From Eopsaltria australis (Eukaryota; Chordata; Aves; Passeriformes; Petroicidae): a DNA stretch of 64,000 bases. The notes under the pieces are model-generated. The model did not search any database. It was not told where the DNA came from and worked only from the letters and a program-made list of their open reading frames with translations. Position numbers and translations under genes: made by a program. The stretch covers positions 766,004-830,003 of the forward strand of contig JAVTVJ010000653.1 in assembly GCA_034509425.1 (NCBI GenBank). The letters are read 5' to 3'. Positions 12,267 to 22,455 of the stretch are shown in pieces (the first letter of the stretch is position 1; each line of letters begins with the position of its first letter).

Positions 12267-12338
12267 GAGGGACAGCCCCCACCACGGGGACAGCCCCCAC
12301 CGCAGGGACAGCCCCTCCATGGGGACAGCTCCCATGGA
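12267..12338. repeat. Short 16-18-bp tandem repeat (about 4 units)
   Basis: Four imperfect copies of GGGGACAGCCCCCACC-type units. The last two include an inverted TCCATGGG / CCCATGGA pair. Confidence 0.8.
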
Positions 12339-12883
12339 AGCTGCTCCAGAGAAAATAGTTGCCACTTTGGCAAAGCGTCTCCCAGAGCAAAGACCAACAA
12401 ACTGGAGCAGACAACAACAGAGCCATTAATAAGGGCAAGCCTGGCATGTCCCTGGACCCCTCCAGCACTGTGATCGGTGATTCCAACAGGCAAGCACAGA
12501 AGAGGCCTCTTCAGCAGAGTTTTGTCTTTGCTGCTTAAAATTCCACAGCTCCCCTTTCCAAGTGGGCAGGAAAGAACCAGTTTTTGTACGTTCGCAGCCC
12601 GCCCCCCTTGTCCCCATTTGTATGGAGGAAGCTCTCTGGCTTGAACCTGGCAGGCTCTGGACTGCATGGGAAGGACACCAAGAGGCTTGAAGGATATGTC
12701 AGCTGACTCCTAGGGCCAGCAGTGGCCCTGGCAGAGATGGATCCTGTCTGAAGTCCCTTGGATGGAGGTCAGAGAGGCATGTTTGGTGCTCCAGCAGCCT
12801 GTTTTGCACCAGGATGCCTGGGAGCAGCTCCCTGCTTCCCCCAGGTGGGGATCCTTGCTGATTCTCCCTTTCTCTCTGCACAG

Positions 12884-12949
12884 GGGCAGAGCCATGTCAC
12901 CGCCAGGTCTGCTGCTCATCCATCCACACACAGAGAAAATGTGCACTTG
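12884..12949 (+). other. Candidate 66-base cassette exon
   Basis: A strong acceptor (pyrimidine tract CCCTTTCTCTCTGCACAG) is followed by 66 bases and a donor, CACTTG|GTGAGC. The length is exactly 22 codons, and one frame is open across it with phase 0 at both ends, reading Gly-Gln-Ser-His-Val-Thr at the start. The peptide is not recognised and no partner exon is visible on the plus strand. The orientation conflicts with the leftward gene suggested elsewhere, so this may be a chance splice pair or an exon of an antisense non-coding RNA. Confidence 0.18.
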
Positions 12950-13445
12950 GTGAGCAAAGCCACGGCTTGCCTTCAGGCAGCATCTCAAGACAATGACGTA
13001 AAACCCATTTTTGGGGGACCCTGTGACCTGGAAACAATAGTGGAAGCACTCAGCTGGCCCCTCACACAGGACTTGAATATTATTTGTGTAAAATTTTGCT
13101 TTCAAGGCAAGGCTGGCTGCCCTGTCTCATCTGAGAGCTATTTGTTGTCATGTCAGGTCAGAGTTAAGATTACTGAGAACATAAATGACACATTTTCTCT
13201 CGCAGACAGCCGAGGCCCCCTTTTGCACCACGAGAACCCAGAACAAGCAGAAGGATGCAATAAGTGCCCTGAAAAGCTTTGTTTCCCTTAAAATAGTTGA
13301 GAATGCACTGCTGCAACTTAGCATGAGCGTCTGGAAAAGAGAAGTCCTTGGGCCTTGCCTGTGTGACCCCACCTCGTGCCCCTGGCTCCCTGCAGCTGCT
13401 GCTCCCAGCTGCCAGCCTGAGCTGGCCAAGCTCAGAACCAGAATC

Positions 13446-13861
13446 GAGGAATCCCAGAATGGTTTGGGTTGGAAGGGACCTTCAAGGTCATCTTGCTCTA
13501 CCCCATTCCATGGGCAGAGACACCTGGCACTAGCTCAGGTCACTCCAAGCCCTGTCCAACCTGACCTTGAAAACTTCCAGGGGTGAAGCAGCCACAGCTT
13601 CTCTGGACACCCTGTGCCAGGGCCTCCCCACACTCACAGGGAACAATTTCATCCTAATATCTAACCTAAAACTGCTCTGTCAGTTTGAAGCCATTCCCCC
13701 TTGTCCTGTCACTCCAGGCCCTTGCCCAAAGTCCTTCTCTTGCAGCCTCTGCATGTCGCACTGAAAGGCCACAACAAGGTCACTCTGAAGCCTTCTCTTT
13801 TCCAGGCTGAACAGCCCCAATACTCCCAGCCTTTCCTCATAAGGGAGGTGTTCCTCTCCTG
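13446..13861 (-). mobile_element. CR1 LINE fragment, 3' end, long copy
   Basis: About 415 bases of reverse-oriented CR1: GAATGGTTTGGGTTGGAAGG, AACCTGACCTTGAAAACTTC, GAAGCAGCCACAGCTTCTCT, TTGAAGCCATTCCCCCTTGT, TTCTCTTTTCCAGGCTGAAC, CCCAGCCTTTCCTCATAAGG. The longest contiguous reverse-oriented simple 3' fragment in the left half. 5' truncated. Confidence 0.96.
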
Positions 13862-14708
13862 TAAGACACAGGGGATTCTCTGCTGTCTGGCAGCCACCCC
13901 CTTCCCTCCCCGTGGCCTGCAGCCCCTCTCCCACAGCAGCTCATCTTTGTGAGCCTTATCTTTGCCACACGCAACCTCAGCCCTTTGTCTCTCAGGACCG
14001 GGCTTAGAGAACTCTCCAAAGCAAACGAAGCGGGTCCATCCCCTCATTAACTCGCAGGGCCTGTCTCCCTTGATTAGATTGTGCTGACTCTGCTTGCACA
14101 TCACACTTGCTGCTCTAGATGCAGGGACACTGGGGCATTTCCAGCTGGGACACAGACAAAAGGAGGAGATAGCAGAGCCTTGGTTACCACCAGAGCAATT
14201 CAGGACAAATAATTAGAGGCTTTCATGGCTAATTGGATCTGTACTGTCAATCCAGGACAGGAGATGCCTTAACCCACACTGCCTGCCTGAGATTGCTAAG
14301 CAGGCCATAAATAAACTGCAGCGCTGGCCCAAAGCTCAGCAGCCTTGAGCTTCCACCCTGCGTGCTCCCTCCTGGCCCTGCTACAGCACAGCCTGTCCAA
14401 CAGGGCACTCCGGCTCCTCTGCCCTTCCCCACGGCCTCACAGCCATGCCAGGACACCTGGAGTCCACCTGGGGTAGCTGGGAGGCCTCAGACGTGCTGAC
14501 CTCAGCTGGCTTGAACAAGAAGCTGCAGTTTTCAAACTGAAGTCAAAGGGTAAGTGAGGAAGAGGCTGGGAAGAGCCAGAGTCAGAGATCAGGGCTAGCA
14601 GGGACTGGCAGCCCAAGGTGTTTTCCAAGCAAGGCTTGTGAGCTGGCAGTACCCAGAATGAAACCTGCCTGTCTGCAGTTACAGGACAAGGCTCCATTCC
14701 CATTTCCC

Positions 14709-14736
14709 AGCTCACTCTCAACCCTGAGAGTGAGTT
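14709..14736. repeat. Inverted repeat / hairpin
   Basis: CTCACTCTCA, a four-base loop ACCC, then TGAGAGTGAG. This is a perfect 10-bp stem, extendable to 12 bp with one G-T pair. Confidence 0.7.
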
Positions 14737-14772
14737 CAGCCCTTTCCTCCTCTGCTCAAACCTCCCTTCCAG

Positions 14773-14797
14773 ATCCTGCGAGTGCTGGCTCTTGAAG
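14773..14797 (+). other. Candidate 25-base micro-exon
   Basis: A good acceptor (CAAACCTCCCTTCCAG) and a good donor (CTTGAAG|GTAAGACA) enclose 25 bases that read Ile-Leu-Arg-Val-Leu-Ala-Leu-Glu in one frame. The exon length is not a multiple of three. No adjacent exon was found, so it could be chance. Confidence 0.13.
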
Positions 14798-17700
14798 GTA
14801 AGACATGCAAACAAGAACAAACACCTTCACATGAATGCCAAGCACCCAGACCCTTCAAGCAGGCTGGAAGCCTGACCCTTCCCCCTGAGCACCTTCAGCA
14901 TCTGATGATCTTCAAGGAGGCACAGGCTCCCTGAGCTCATGCCCTGTGTGAGGCTGGGAGCCGTGCAAGGTCCCCAGGACACAGAGCACAGAGAAATGGC
15001 TCATGCTGCTTGGGACCACAGCCTGCACAACTTCTGCCTCTGCCAGGGGAAAGCCGGGCCCAGGACACGCAGGAAGGCAAAGTCATGAAAAGGACAGGGC
15101 CAGGCAAAAATAGAATAACCTACTTGAAAGTAGGACAACATTGCTGAAGAGTAGGACATCTGGTCACTGCAGCAGGAGGAGTGAACGCAGAGCAGGAAGC
15201 TTGTCCACAGTCATGTCTCACCTGGTGGGGACAGCCTGAGTGCAGATGTGTGGTGTGCTCAGGGAAACAGCTGCAAGGAGCAGTCGCTGACCAAAGCAGA
15301 GCAGCTCTCAGCCTCTCTGAGATGACTTCTAGACTTGCTGCTGGCAGTCAGTCTACCTGTCCTACCAGGAGCAGGATGCCACCCCAGGAGCCTGTGGGAT
15401 GTGTGCCCAAAGCAACAGCTGATCCCTTCTACCTGGCTTGCCAAACACAGGGTTTGCAAGAAATTACCCTCAAAACACAAACCAGAAGGAGATTCCCCAT
15501 GTGCCAGACCACTGACATGCCAAAATATGTTTGATACTCCCTGCTCCATGGTCACCCCTCCCCTGGCTCCAGCCCATCTACCTCTGCTGAACTCCTTGAC
15601 CCCCAGCACCTTCCCCAGCCAGGCTCACTAGCAGAGCACAGTTCAGACAGGACATGGTTAAGAAGTGATTAAGGTTCATCACTAAGCTTGCATTAGCATC
15701 CCCACAAGCTCCTCAGGCTGCAGCTAAGCCAGGCAGGATGGCTCTTTGGGAAGGAAACAAGAAAGTGAATGCTGCAGATAGTGATCTCATCAAAGGAGCC
15801 TCAGTGCTCCTTGCAGAGAGGAGTTGACGCCACGTGGCTGCTCCAGGGCCCAGTTTCCTACCCAGCCTTGGCAGGACAGGCAGTTTTCTTGGCTTAGCAC
15901 CCTGTGCTGGAACGGAAACCCAGAGCATCAGGTCTCAGGACACCATTCAAAGCCCTGTTCCTTGTTCCTGCTCTCAAAGGAGGCAGCAGGAAACCATCCA
16001 GGTCCCTTTGAAGGAAGCTTTAAGCCCCTCCAGAGGAAGGTCTCCCTGCCAGGTGTGGTTTGTTTCTTAAACTCAGACTTGCCAAATGCAGTCTGGGGCA
16101 GCCTTGAGGTGAAGAGTGACCCACAGCCTCCCCCTCAGCTGAGGTGAGTGTTTCTGGACTGACCTGATGGCTGAGCCCACCCTGACAAAAGCAAGAGAGG
16201 TCATTTTGAAAGTATTCCCACATCAGGTCTCAGCCTGTCACCCACAGGGACCTTTTGCCTGCCCTCACCGAGTTCAGGAGCTCAATCCCTCACTCTGAGC
16301 CAGGGGAATCTGCACATCAGCCCGGAACAAAGCTGAGAGGTGGAGAAAGGTTCCTCTAGTCTTTGCTAGGGCTGTTACAAGGAAGAAAAGACTTTTGGGG
16401 TGGAAGGAGGGGTCAGGCAGGGCAGGTTCAGGCAGCAGTAAAGCAGGAGCATGGTCTGCCCTGCCCTGCCCTGCTGGAGCAGATGTCCCAGTCTGGGACA
16501 GGGAGTGATGGTGCTGGGTGAAGCCCAGGGGTGACAGAGAACACAGGGACAAACCCAGAAGAGACCAGCCCAGAGCTGTCTGGGTCTCATTTGTGGGGCC
16601 AGGGATGGGGATGGGATGATGCCTTTGGGCTCCCAGCAGGGAAATTCAGTCTGCCAGCAGCAGGGTGCAGGCACAGCTGGCCCTGAGCTCTCTGCAGGGG
16701 CACAGCCTGGCTGTTCACAGCCACTCACCACCTCAGCCAGCCCAGGAATCCACCCAGAACCACCACCTCCCTCACACTTAATTCTCCTGCCACACTGCTG
16801 CCAACTGCTGCCAGGAAGAAAGAACCAAAAGCATTCACTCTGGGACAATGATTTTTTTTTAACTCTAGACTGTCTTTCATCCCATGCAAAGGCATTTCAA
16901 CTGAGGAATCACCTCAAACCCACAGAGAACAACTTAATTCTGACTACGTGACCAACAATTTCCTTTAATTAAAAAAGATATCTCAGAAAAGCAACCTAAT
17001 TTATCAAACATTTTAATTCTCAGCCTGCTCTCTATCTCCCCCCAAGTATATCTGCAAACGTGGGAGCAGGTGAGCTGCACTCTGACCAACAGAGAAGGTG
17101 ACAGTGGACTTGAGGCTGAAGACATCTCATAGCACCAGAAGGCTGCTCCTCACAGCCAGGGCTCCCCATCCCACAGACACAGCACCCCATGCCTGCAAAT
17201 CTGCCCAGAGGCTGCTGACTCTGCTTGCCTAGAAAGGCCTGACACCTTCCCAGCACAACTGTTGCCCATCAGGCCAAGATGACCTGCAAGTCACCTTCAG
17301 TGGGGTTGTCCACATCACAGCTTTCTGTTTCTGCTTCTCAGCCTTCCCTCTACACCAGGAAACTGCAGCAAGCCCATATCTGAGCAAAGGAATGGGCATG
17401 ACAGGGATGCTGCTCCTCTGGCTCATGTCTTACACAGCCCTGGTGGAAAGGGTGAGCTTGCTCCTTCACACAGGAGAAAGCTGGAGACACACTGGACAAG
17501 GAAGCAGCTGGCCAGGAACCTGAGCACAGAAAAATCCATGCAACAAACCCTCTGTAAGGCCTCAAATCCTCCAAAACCCCTGCACCAAGTCCTTCCCTGG
17601 ACAGCCCAAGAAGAATTGCAGCTTTGAGATAGTGTGAGACCACTTGAGCACCAGCTTAATCCCACAGTACTCCATCCTGGGAGCTCTCAGTGGGGAACAG

Positions 17701-17860
17701 CCACCTTCCAGCCCGGCTCCTGTCACTTCTCCCAGCACCACGGGAGAGGATGGTGCTCCCGGGGGTGCTCGCTCCAGCCTCAGGCACTGCTGGGCTTGCA
17801 GAGAGGTTGGCAAGCAGCACCCAGAGCAGCCTGTTCTGCACCCTGCTGCTGATCCGGGGG

Positions 17861-18782
17861 ATGGCACAGCCCGAGGAGCACCCCTATCCCTCCAGCACGG
17901 GGTAACACAGCCCCAGGAGCACCTCAATCCCTCCTGCACGGGGGTGACACAGCCCCAGGAGCATCCAATCCCTCCAACACGAGGTAACAGCTCCAGGAGC
18001 ATCCAATCCCTCCAGCACGGGGGTGACAGCTCCAGGAGCACCCCAATCCCTCCAGCACGGGGGTGACAGCTCCAGGAGCACCCCCATCCCTCCAGCACGG
18101 GGGTGACAGTTCCAGGAGCACCCCAATCCCTCCAGCACGGGGGTGACAGCTCCAGGAGCACCCCCATCCCTCCTGCACGGGGGTGACACAGCCCCAGGAG
18201 CACCCCAATCCCTCCTGCACGGGGGTGACACCTCCGGGGGCACCTCCTTCCCTCTGGTACACGGTATAAGGATAACACAGCCTGGGGGCACCCTATTGTT
18301 TCATCACGTGGGACAACACAGCCCCAGGAGCACCCTCTTGTCTCTGGTACGGGGACAATACAGCCCAGGGACACCCCCATCCCTCCGGTACGAGGATAGC
18401 ACAGCTCCGGGAGCCACCCCTTCTCTCCGCCACGGGGGATAACACAGCCCGAGGGCACCTCCATCGCCCCTGGCACCGAGAATGACACCGCGGATAACAC
18501 GGTGGAGCACCCATAACCCTACAGCACGTGGGTGACACAATCCGGGGAGCACCCCCATCGCCCGAACACGGGAATAATAAAGCCCGGGGGCACCCCCATC
18601 CCTCCGGCAGCGGGATAACACAACCCAGGGACACCCCTATGCCTCCGGTGTGAGGATAAGGCAGCTTGGAGGCAACCCCATCCCTCCAGCACGAGGGACA
18701 ACACAGCCCCGGTATCTCCCCATCTCTCCGGCACCGGTGCACCATAACCCCGGCAGCGCCTCCATCCATCCCTCCGACACGG
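17861..18782. repeat. GC-rich minisatellite, 40-42-bp unit, about 22 copies
   Basis: The core at 17990-18180 has a strict 40-base period; for example GGGTGACAG recurs at 18021, 18061, 18101 and 18141. Flanking units are 40-42 bases because some read GACACAGCCCC instead of GACAGCTCC. Units diverge progressively towards 18782, next to the CpG island. The minus strand is open for 312 codons (17562-18500) with a 40-residue higher-order repeat rich in Cys, Trp and Gly. This follows from the absence of stops in the unit and is not evidence for a protein. If the 18870 exon is real, the array lies in its first intron, within 100 bases of the donor. Confidence 0.96.
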
Positions 18783-18869
18783 AAGCCGGGAGCTGAACCG
18801 CCCTCCCGACGCCAGCGCTCCCGCCGAGGCTGAGATGCTTCTGCCGGCGGGAGGGCTCGGCTCACTCAC

Positions 18870-19100
18870 CGCGTAGCTCCTTGCGCTGGCCGCCTCCTCC
18901 CCCGCAGGGCGGCCCGGCCGGGGTGCGGCCCCGGGAGCGGCGCGGGGCCATGGGGACGCGGCTGCGGGCATCCCCCGGGACACGCCGGGCCCGCCGCGCT
19001 GCAGCGCCCGCAGCGGCCACGGGGCGGCGGCACTGAGCACGGCCGGGCCCCTGCTGCCCCCTGGCGGCCCGCACCGCGCTCGGACACGGGATGCTCGTCC
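18870..19100 (-). other. Putative first exon of a leftward gene
   Basis: The minus strand has a consensus donor, CTACGCG|GTGAGTGAG, with the exon ending at 18870 inside the CpG island. An ATG at 18951-18949 (context TCCCCATGGCC, G at +4) opens 27 codons plus one base to the donor. They read Met-Ala-Pro-Arg-Arg at the start and Gln-Arg-Lys-Glu-Leu-Arg at the end, with an Arg/Pro/Gly-rich middle, and would leave a phase-1 intron. The frame is also open upstream to about 19308, so the start is not certain and the exon may be untranslated. The 5' end is placed loosely. I do not recognise the peptide. It may be an alternative first exon of the same gene as the exon at 358. Confidence 0.42.
19051..19069 (-). 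promoter_or_regulatory. CTCF-type binding motif
   Basis: On the minus strand the sequence GGCCGCCAGGGGGCAGCAG matches the vertebrate CTCF core (CCANNAGRGGGCRS) at essentially every informative position. It lies inside the CpG island, upstream of the putative ATG. Confidence 0.7.
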
Positions 19101-19530
19101 GCCCCCTTTTGGGGCTATTTTGGGGCAGTCTGAGTTCCTTCTGAGGGCCTTTTAGGGCTGGAGGAGTGGTGGCAGAAGAGAAGAAGGGCCGTGGGGGTTT
19201 TGCAGGTCGCTGGTGCGGGAAGGGGATGTGGGAAGCTCTGTGATGGGGCGGAGAGCAGGGTTGGGGTACCAGGCTGAGATGTCCCACAACCTCCTGAACG
19301 TCAGGCACCGCCCAGGGTCAGGGAGAAGGAGGGGGTGTGTGCAGGGGAGCTGCGGTCCCTGCAGGCAGCAGCTGCCCTGTGCCCTGTGCACGAAGGCTCC
19401 GTGGGCCGATGGACCAGACGTGCTCTCAGCATCTTCCTTGGCGTTGCTAAGAGACGGGATCCCGCGGGATGCTGCGGTGCCAGCGCCGAGCCCGGCACGG
19501 CGGCAGGAGAACCTCTGGATCCGGGGAGGA

Positions 19531-22327
19531 TGGTGTGGGAGATCGCACAAAAGGCACCACGAGAGAGAAAGCCCCACGCCTCTCAGGGAAACCTCTGCAG
19601 TGGGGACAAAAGGGTCAAAGTCAGGAGGAGGAAGAGCTCAGCATCAGCAGGATGATGATAATCTGGAGAGAGGTGTCTGGAGGGTTTCAGGTCAGGGAGA
19701 TCACTCTGAAATGAGGTATTTCTGTTCCCCTCCCTGGGGCCATGGAGGCTCTTTGGCAGCAGCTGACACGGGCAAGCTGCAGAGGGGAGGCTGAGGGGGC
19801 ACAGGGCAGAGGGGAGGGCAGGGATGAGGGCACTGGGAGCTGGGCACTGAGGGACTGCCCTGCCTGGGGCTTCTGTGTTGGGTTGAGAAATTCTCACTTG
19901 GCCCCTTTTGTCTCCTCTCTTTTGATATGGCAAGGAATTCATGAGGGGTCTGAAAGCCAGGGAGAAACACAGTCAGGGTTGATATAGGAGACATTTCAGG
20001 ACATTTCCCCAGTGCAACTTAGGTGGAAAACAATCCCAAAGCCTGGACTGGGGCAACAGGGTGTCCCTGTCTGACACATGCTGTGATTTTGCAGAGTAGC
20101 TGCCCCTCAGTACCACCAAAATAAGCATTTTTCCACCTCTGTGCAAGTCCTTTTCATGTTTTTCACAGTAATTCACACAAGCTAAAACCTTTCTTTGCTT
20201 TTTAGGTGACCACCCTTTCTATCGTGTTATTTAAGATTTTAAAAACATCACCATTGTGATGCTGGCAGCACAAAGGAGGCCCCAGGAGAGAGCAGAAGGA
20301 AGCACAAAACAGGACAGACTGGCCCTGCTGCTCTGCATCCTCTGGCATTCCCTGGCTGAGCACCCCCTGCAGCTGCAAATATCAAGTTTAAAGTCCTGGG
20401 CTGCACTGACAAAGCAAATTAGGGGATGGCTGCTCCAAGCAGGGAGCTCACTGGGCTCTCCCAGGCCTTTACATCCCCACTGGGTTCCCCAAGCAGCCCT
20501 TGGTGGTGCTGCTGGTTGGGGGCCAGTGGGTGCCACAGCCTGGGCTGGTTTCAGCTGGAGCTGGGCAGGGCTGTGGTGGTGGCTGGTGGAGGGATGGGCC
20601 CCTGTCTGTCACCAAAACACAGGAGGCCTTCCACAGTTTGTTGGACCTTAACCCCAAATTTTGACATTTTTGACATGATATTATTGGTAATTTAAAACTA
20701 TGGACTCCTTTATCACCAGTCTGGTGTCCTGGTAGGTGACAAAACCTTATTTTGTTTGTATTTCTTCCCAGCTGGCAGCTCCTTCCCCCCTCATCACCCT
20801 TCTGTTCCCCCACCCACATAGACCATATTTTCATTTCTCTGGGATCCCCTCTCCCTGTTGCACAGGGAAATGTTCAGCATTTTGAGGGCAGAGCTTTTGG
20901 AAACACAGGGTCTTTGTTCAGAGAAGCTGATCACCTTGAACTGAGCCCCAGCTGGGTTAACACTCAGGCTCCAAAGCTGCTTCCAATCAGGGGGATCATC
21001 TGAGAGACAAAAGATTCCTGCTGGCAAAGTGAAGCTGCTAGATCAGCACAGGAGCAGCTCCTGTTTTCCCTGGTTTGATGGGAAGCTGTAAATCCTTCCA
21101 GCTCAGAGCCTTCAGCCACCTCTTGCCATCCAGGCAGCCTGACAGCAGGACTTTCTGGGCTGGACACTCAGGGAAGGGGACCTGCCTTTCCCAAGATCCA
21201 GTCCCAGATCCCTCAGGGGATGTGCTGGAGGCTGGAAGGTGCCGTTTGAAGGCAACTCTTCCCTCTACAGCACCACTGCAAATTCCTGACACCAGTGTGA
21301 AAGGTGCCAGCCTGTCCCTGAGGGGAGCAGGGGTGCCCTGTGCCACCCACTGGGCACAACGCTGGCCCCTGGCTCTGCTCCAGCCTGCCCAGCTCTGGCT
21401 CGTGGTTTCAGAGCCACCTTCCCCTCAGCTCCCATCCCCTCCTTTCTGGGAGCAGGGGATCCCAGAGGGGGAGAGCCTATGGCAGGTGTTGGTGGGGAAG
21501 GCACAGCCCTACCAAACGCACAGACCACAGGCAGCCCCAGCACACCCTGCCCGCTCCATTCCTGCTGGGATTGGACACCAGCACATCCAAGGTGCTGATG
21601 GTCTGGCTTTCTCTGGACAAGGACCCCTGAACACGAGCCAGGGGACCAAAGGGATGCTGTCCTGGCTGGACAGGTAGGATGCTCCATCCCCCAAACCGTG
21701 GTGCACAACAATCACACCCTGCTGTCCCCGCCACCCCCAGCCTCGTCTGCAGGAGCTGGACATCACCAGTTCTGCTCACTGGGAGAAGGATGCTTCAAAT
21801 CTCCCCAGAAAGTGGCTTCCTTCCTCCCAGAAACACGCTCTGAGCTGCACTTTGAGGCTTCCAGTCCCTGCCAGAGACATCCCTGCTCTCGGGCTGCCTC
21901 CCTCCCTGCCGTGACTCTCAGTACATGGCAAGCGGGGCCATTTGCCAATGTTTGTGTCTCGACAAACAGTCTGTCAGCATTTCGGTGTGTGGCTTCAGCT
22001 GGGATCAGCTCTGCCTTCCCTCCCCATTAAATGGCAGAGCTGTGTGCAAACACCCTGGCACCAAACCATCTGGGGCACGCTCGGGGCCAACTGCAGAGCT
22101 CCCAGTGCCATGTGTCACACACCCTCTGCCACCACGGTGAGGGACGGCTGCAGGATTGGCATTCCCACATTCCACAGCTGGCACAGGGAGCCACCCCACG
22201 GGGCTCTCCTCTCCCACCAGGACTGCCTGCCTGGGTGCCCTCTGCTCCAGCCTGGCTCACAGGGCAGCTGGCAGGAGCAGCAGAGAGCAGCCCTGAGTGA
22301 AACAGGCTGTGGAAGAGCAGCAGAGAT
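19531..22327. other. Unique sequence, no gene recognised
   Basis: No mobile elements are visible. A good acceptor-like tract (CCTTTCTTTGCTTTTTAG) ends near 20204 without a matching donor that I could place. Open frames here have no recognisable motif. Confidence 0.45.
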
Positions 22328-22455
22328 CAGAGAGTCACAGAATAATGAAATAATCTGAGCTGGAAGGGACCCACAAGGATCAGCAAGCTCAGCTCCTGGC
22401 CCTACACAAGGATTGTTGAGTCCTGCTCCTGGTCCTGCACAGGACAGCCCCAAGC
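22328..22455 (-). mobile_element. CR1 LINE fragment, 3' end
   Basis: The sequence CACAGAATAATGAAATAATC, then GAGCTGGAAGGGACCCACAA and TCCTGCACAGGACAGCCCCA, is the reverse-oriented second CR1 subfamily. It has an internal duplication of the TCCTGGCCCTACACAAGG-type phrase and is heavily 5' truncated. Confidence 0.88.

Larger units (their letters stand above)
13862..17860. other. Unique sequence, no gene recognised
   Basis: About 4 kb free of recognisable mobile elements. It contains a 10-12-bp-stem hairpin at 14709-14736 and a splice-flanked micro-exon candidate at 14773-14797. A left-facing donor-like GTG|GTGAGTGG lies near 16729 without exon support. Confidence 0.45.
18770..19530. promoter_or_regulatory. 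CpG island, strongest in the window
   Basis: Very dense CpG (for example GCCGGCGGGAGGG, GGCCCGGCCGGGGTGCGG, CCGCGCTCGGACACGGG), tapering by about 19530. It contains a left-facing splice donor at 18870 and a CTCF-type motif at 19051-19069. This is a promoter of a leftward, or possibly divergent, transcription unit by inference. Confidence 0.7.

Noticed and set aside
17562..18500. 312-codon minus-strand frame with Cys/Trp-rich 40-residue repeat
   Set aside because: It exists because the 40-bp minisatellite unit lacks stops; other minus-strand frames are open too, and there is no signal peptide or known domain.
18866..19308. 148-codon minus-strand frame as a single coding exon
   Set aside because: The upstream part has proline/serine-rich low-complexity composition and lies outside the most CpG-dense core; only the segment from the ATG at 18951 to the donor is kept as a tentative call.
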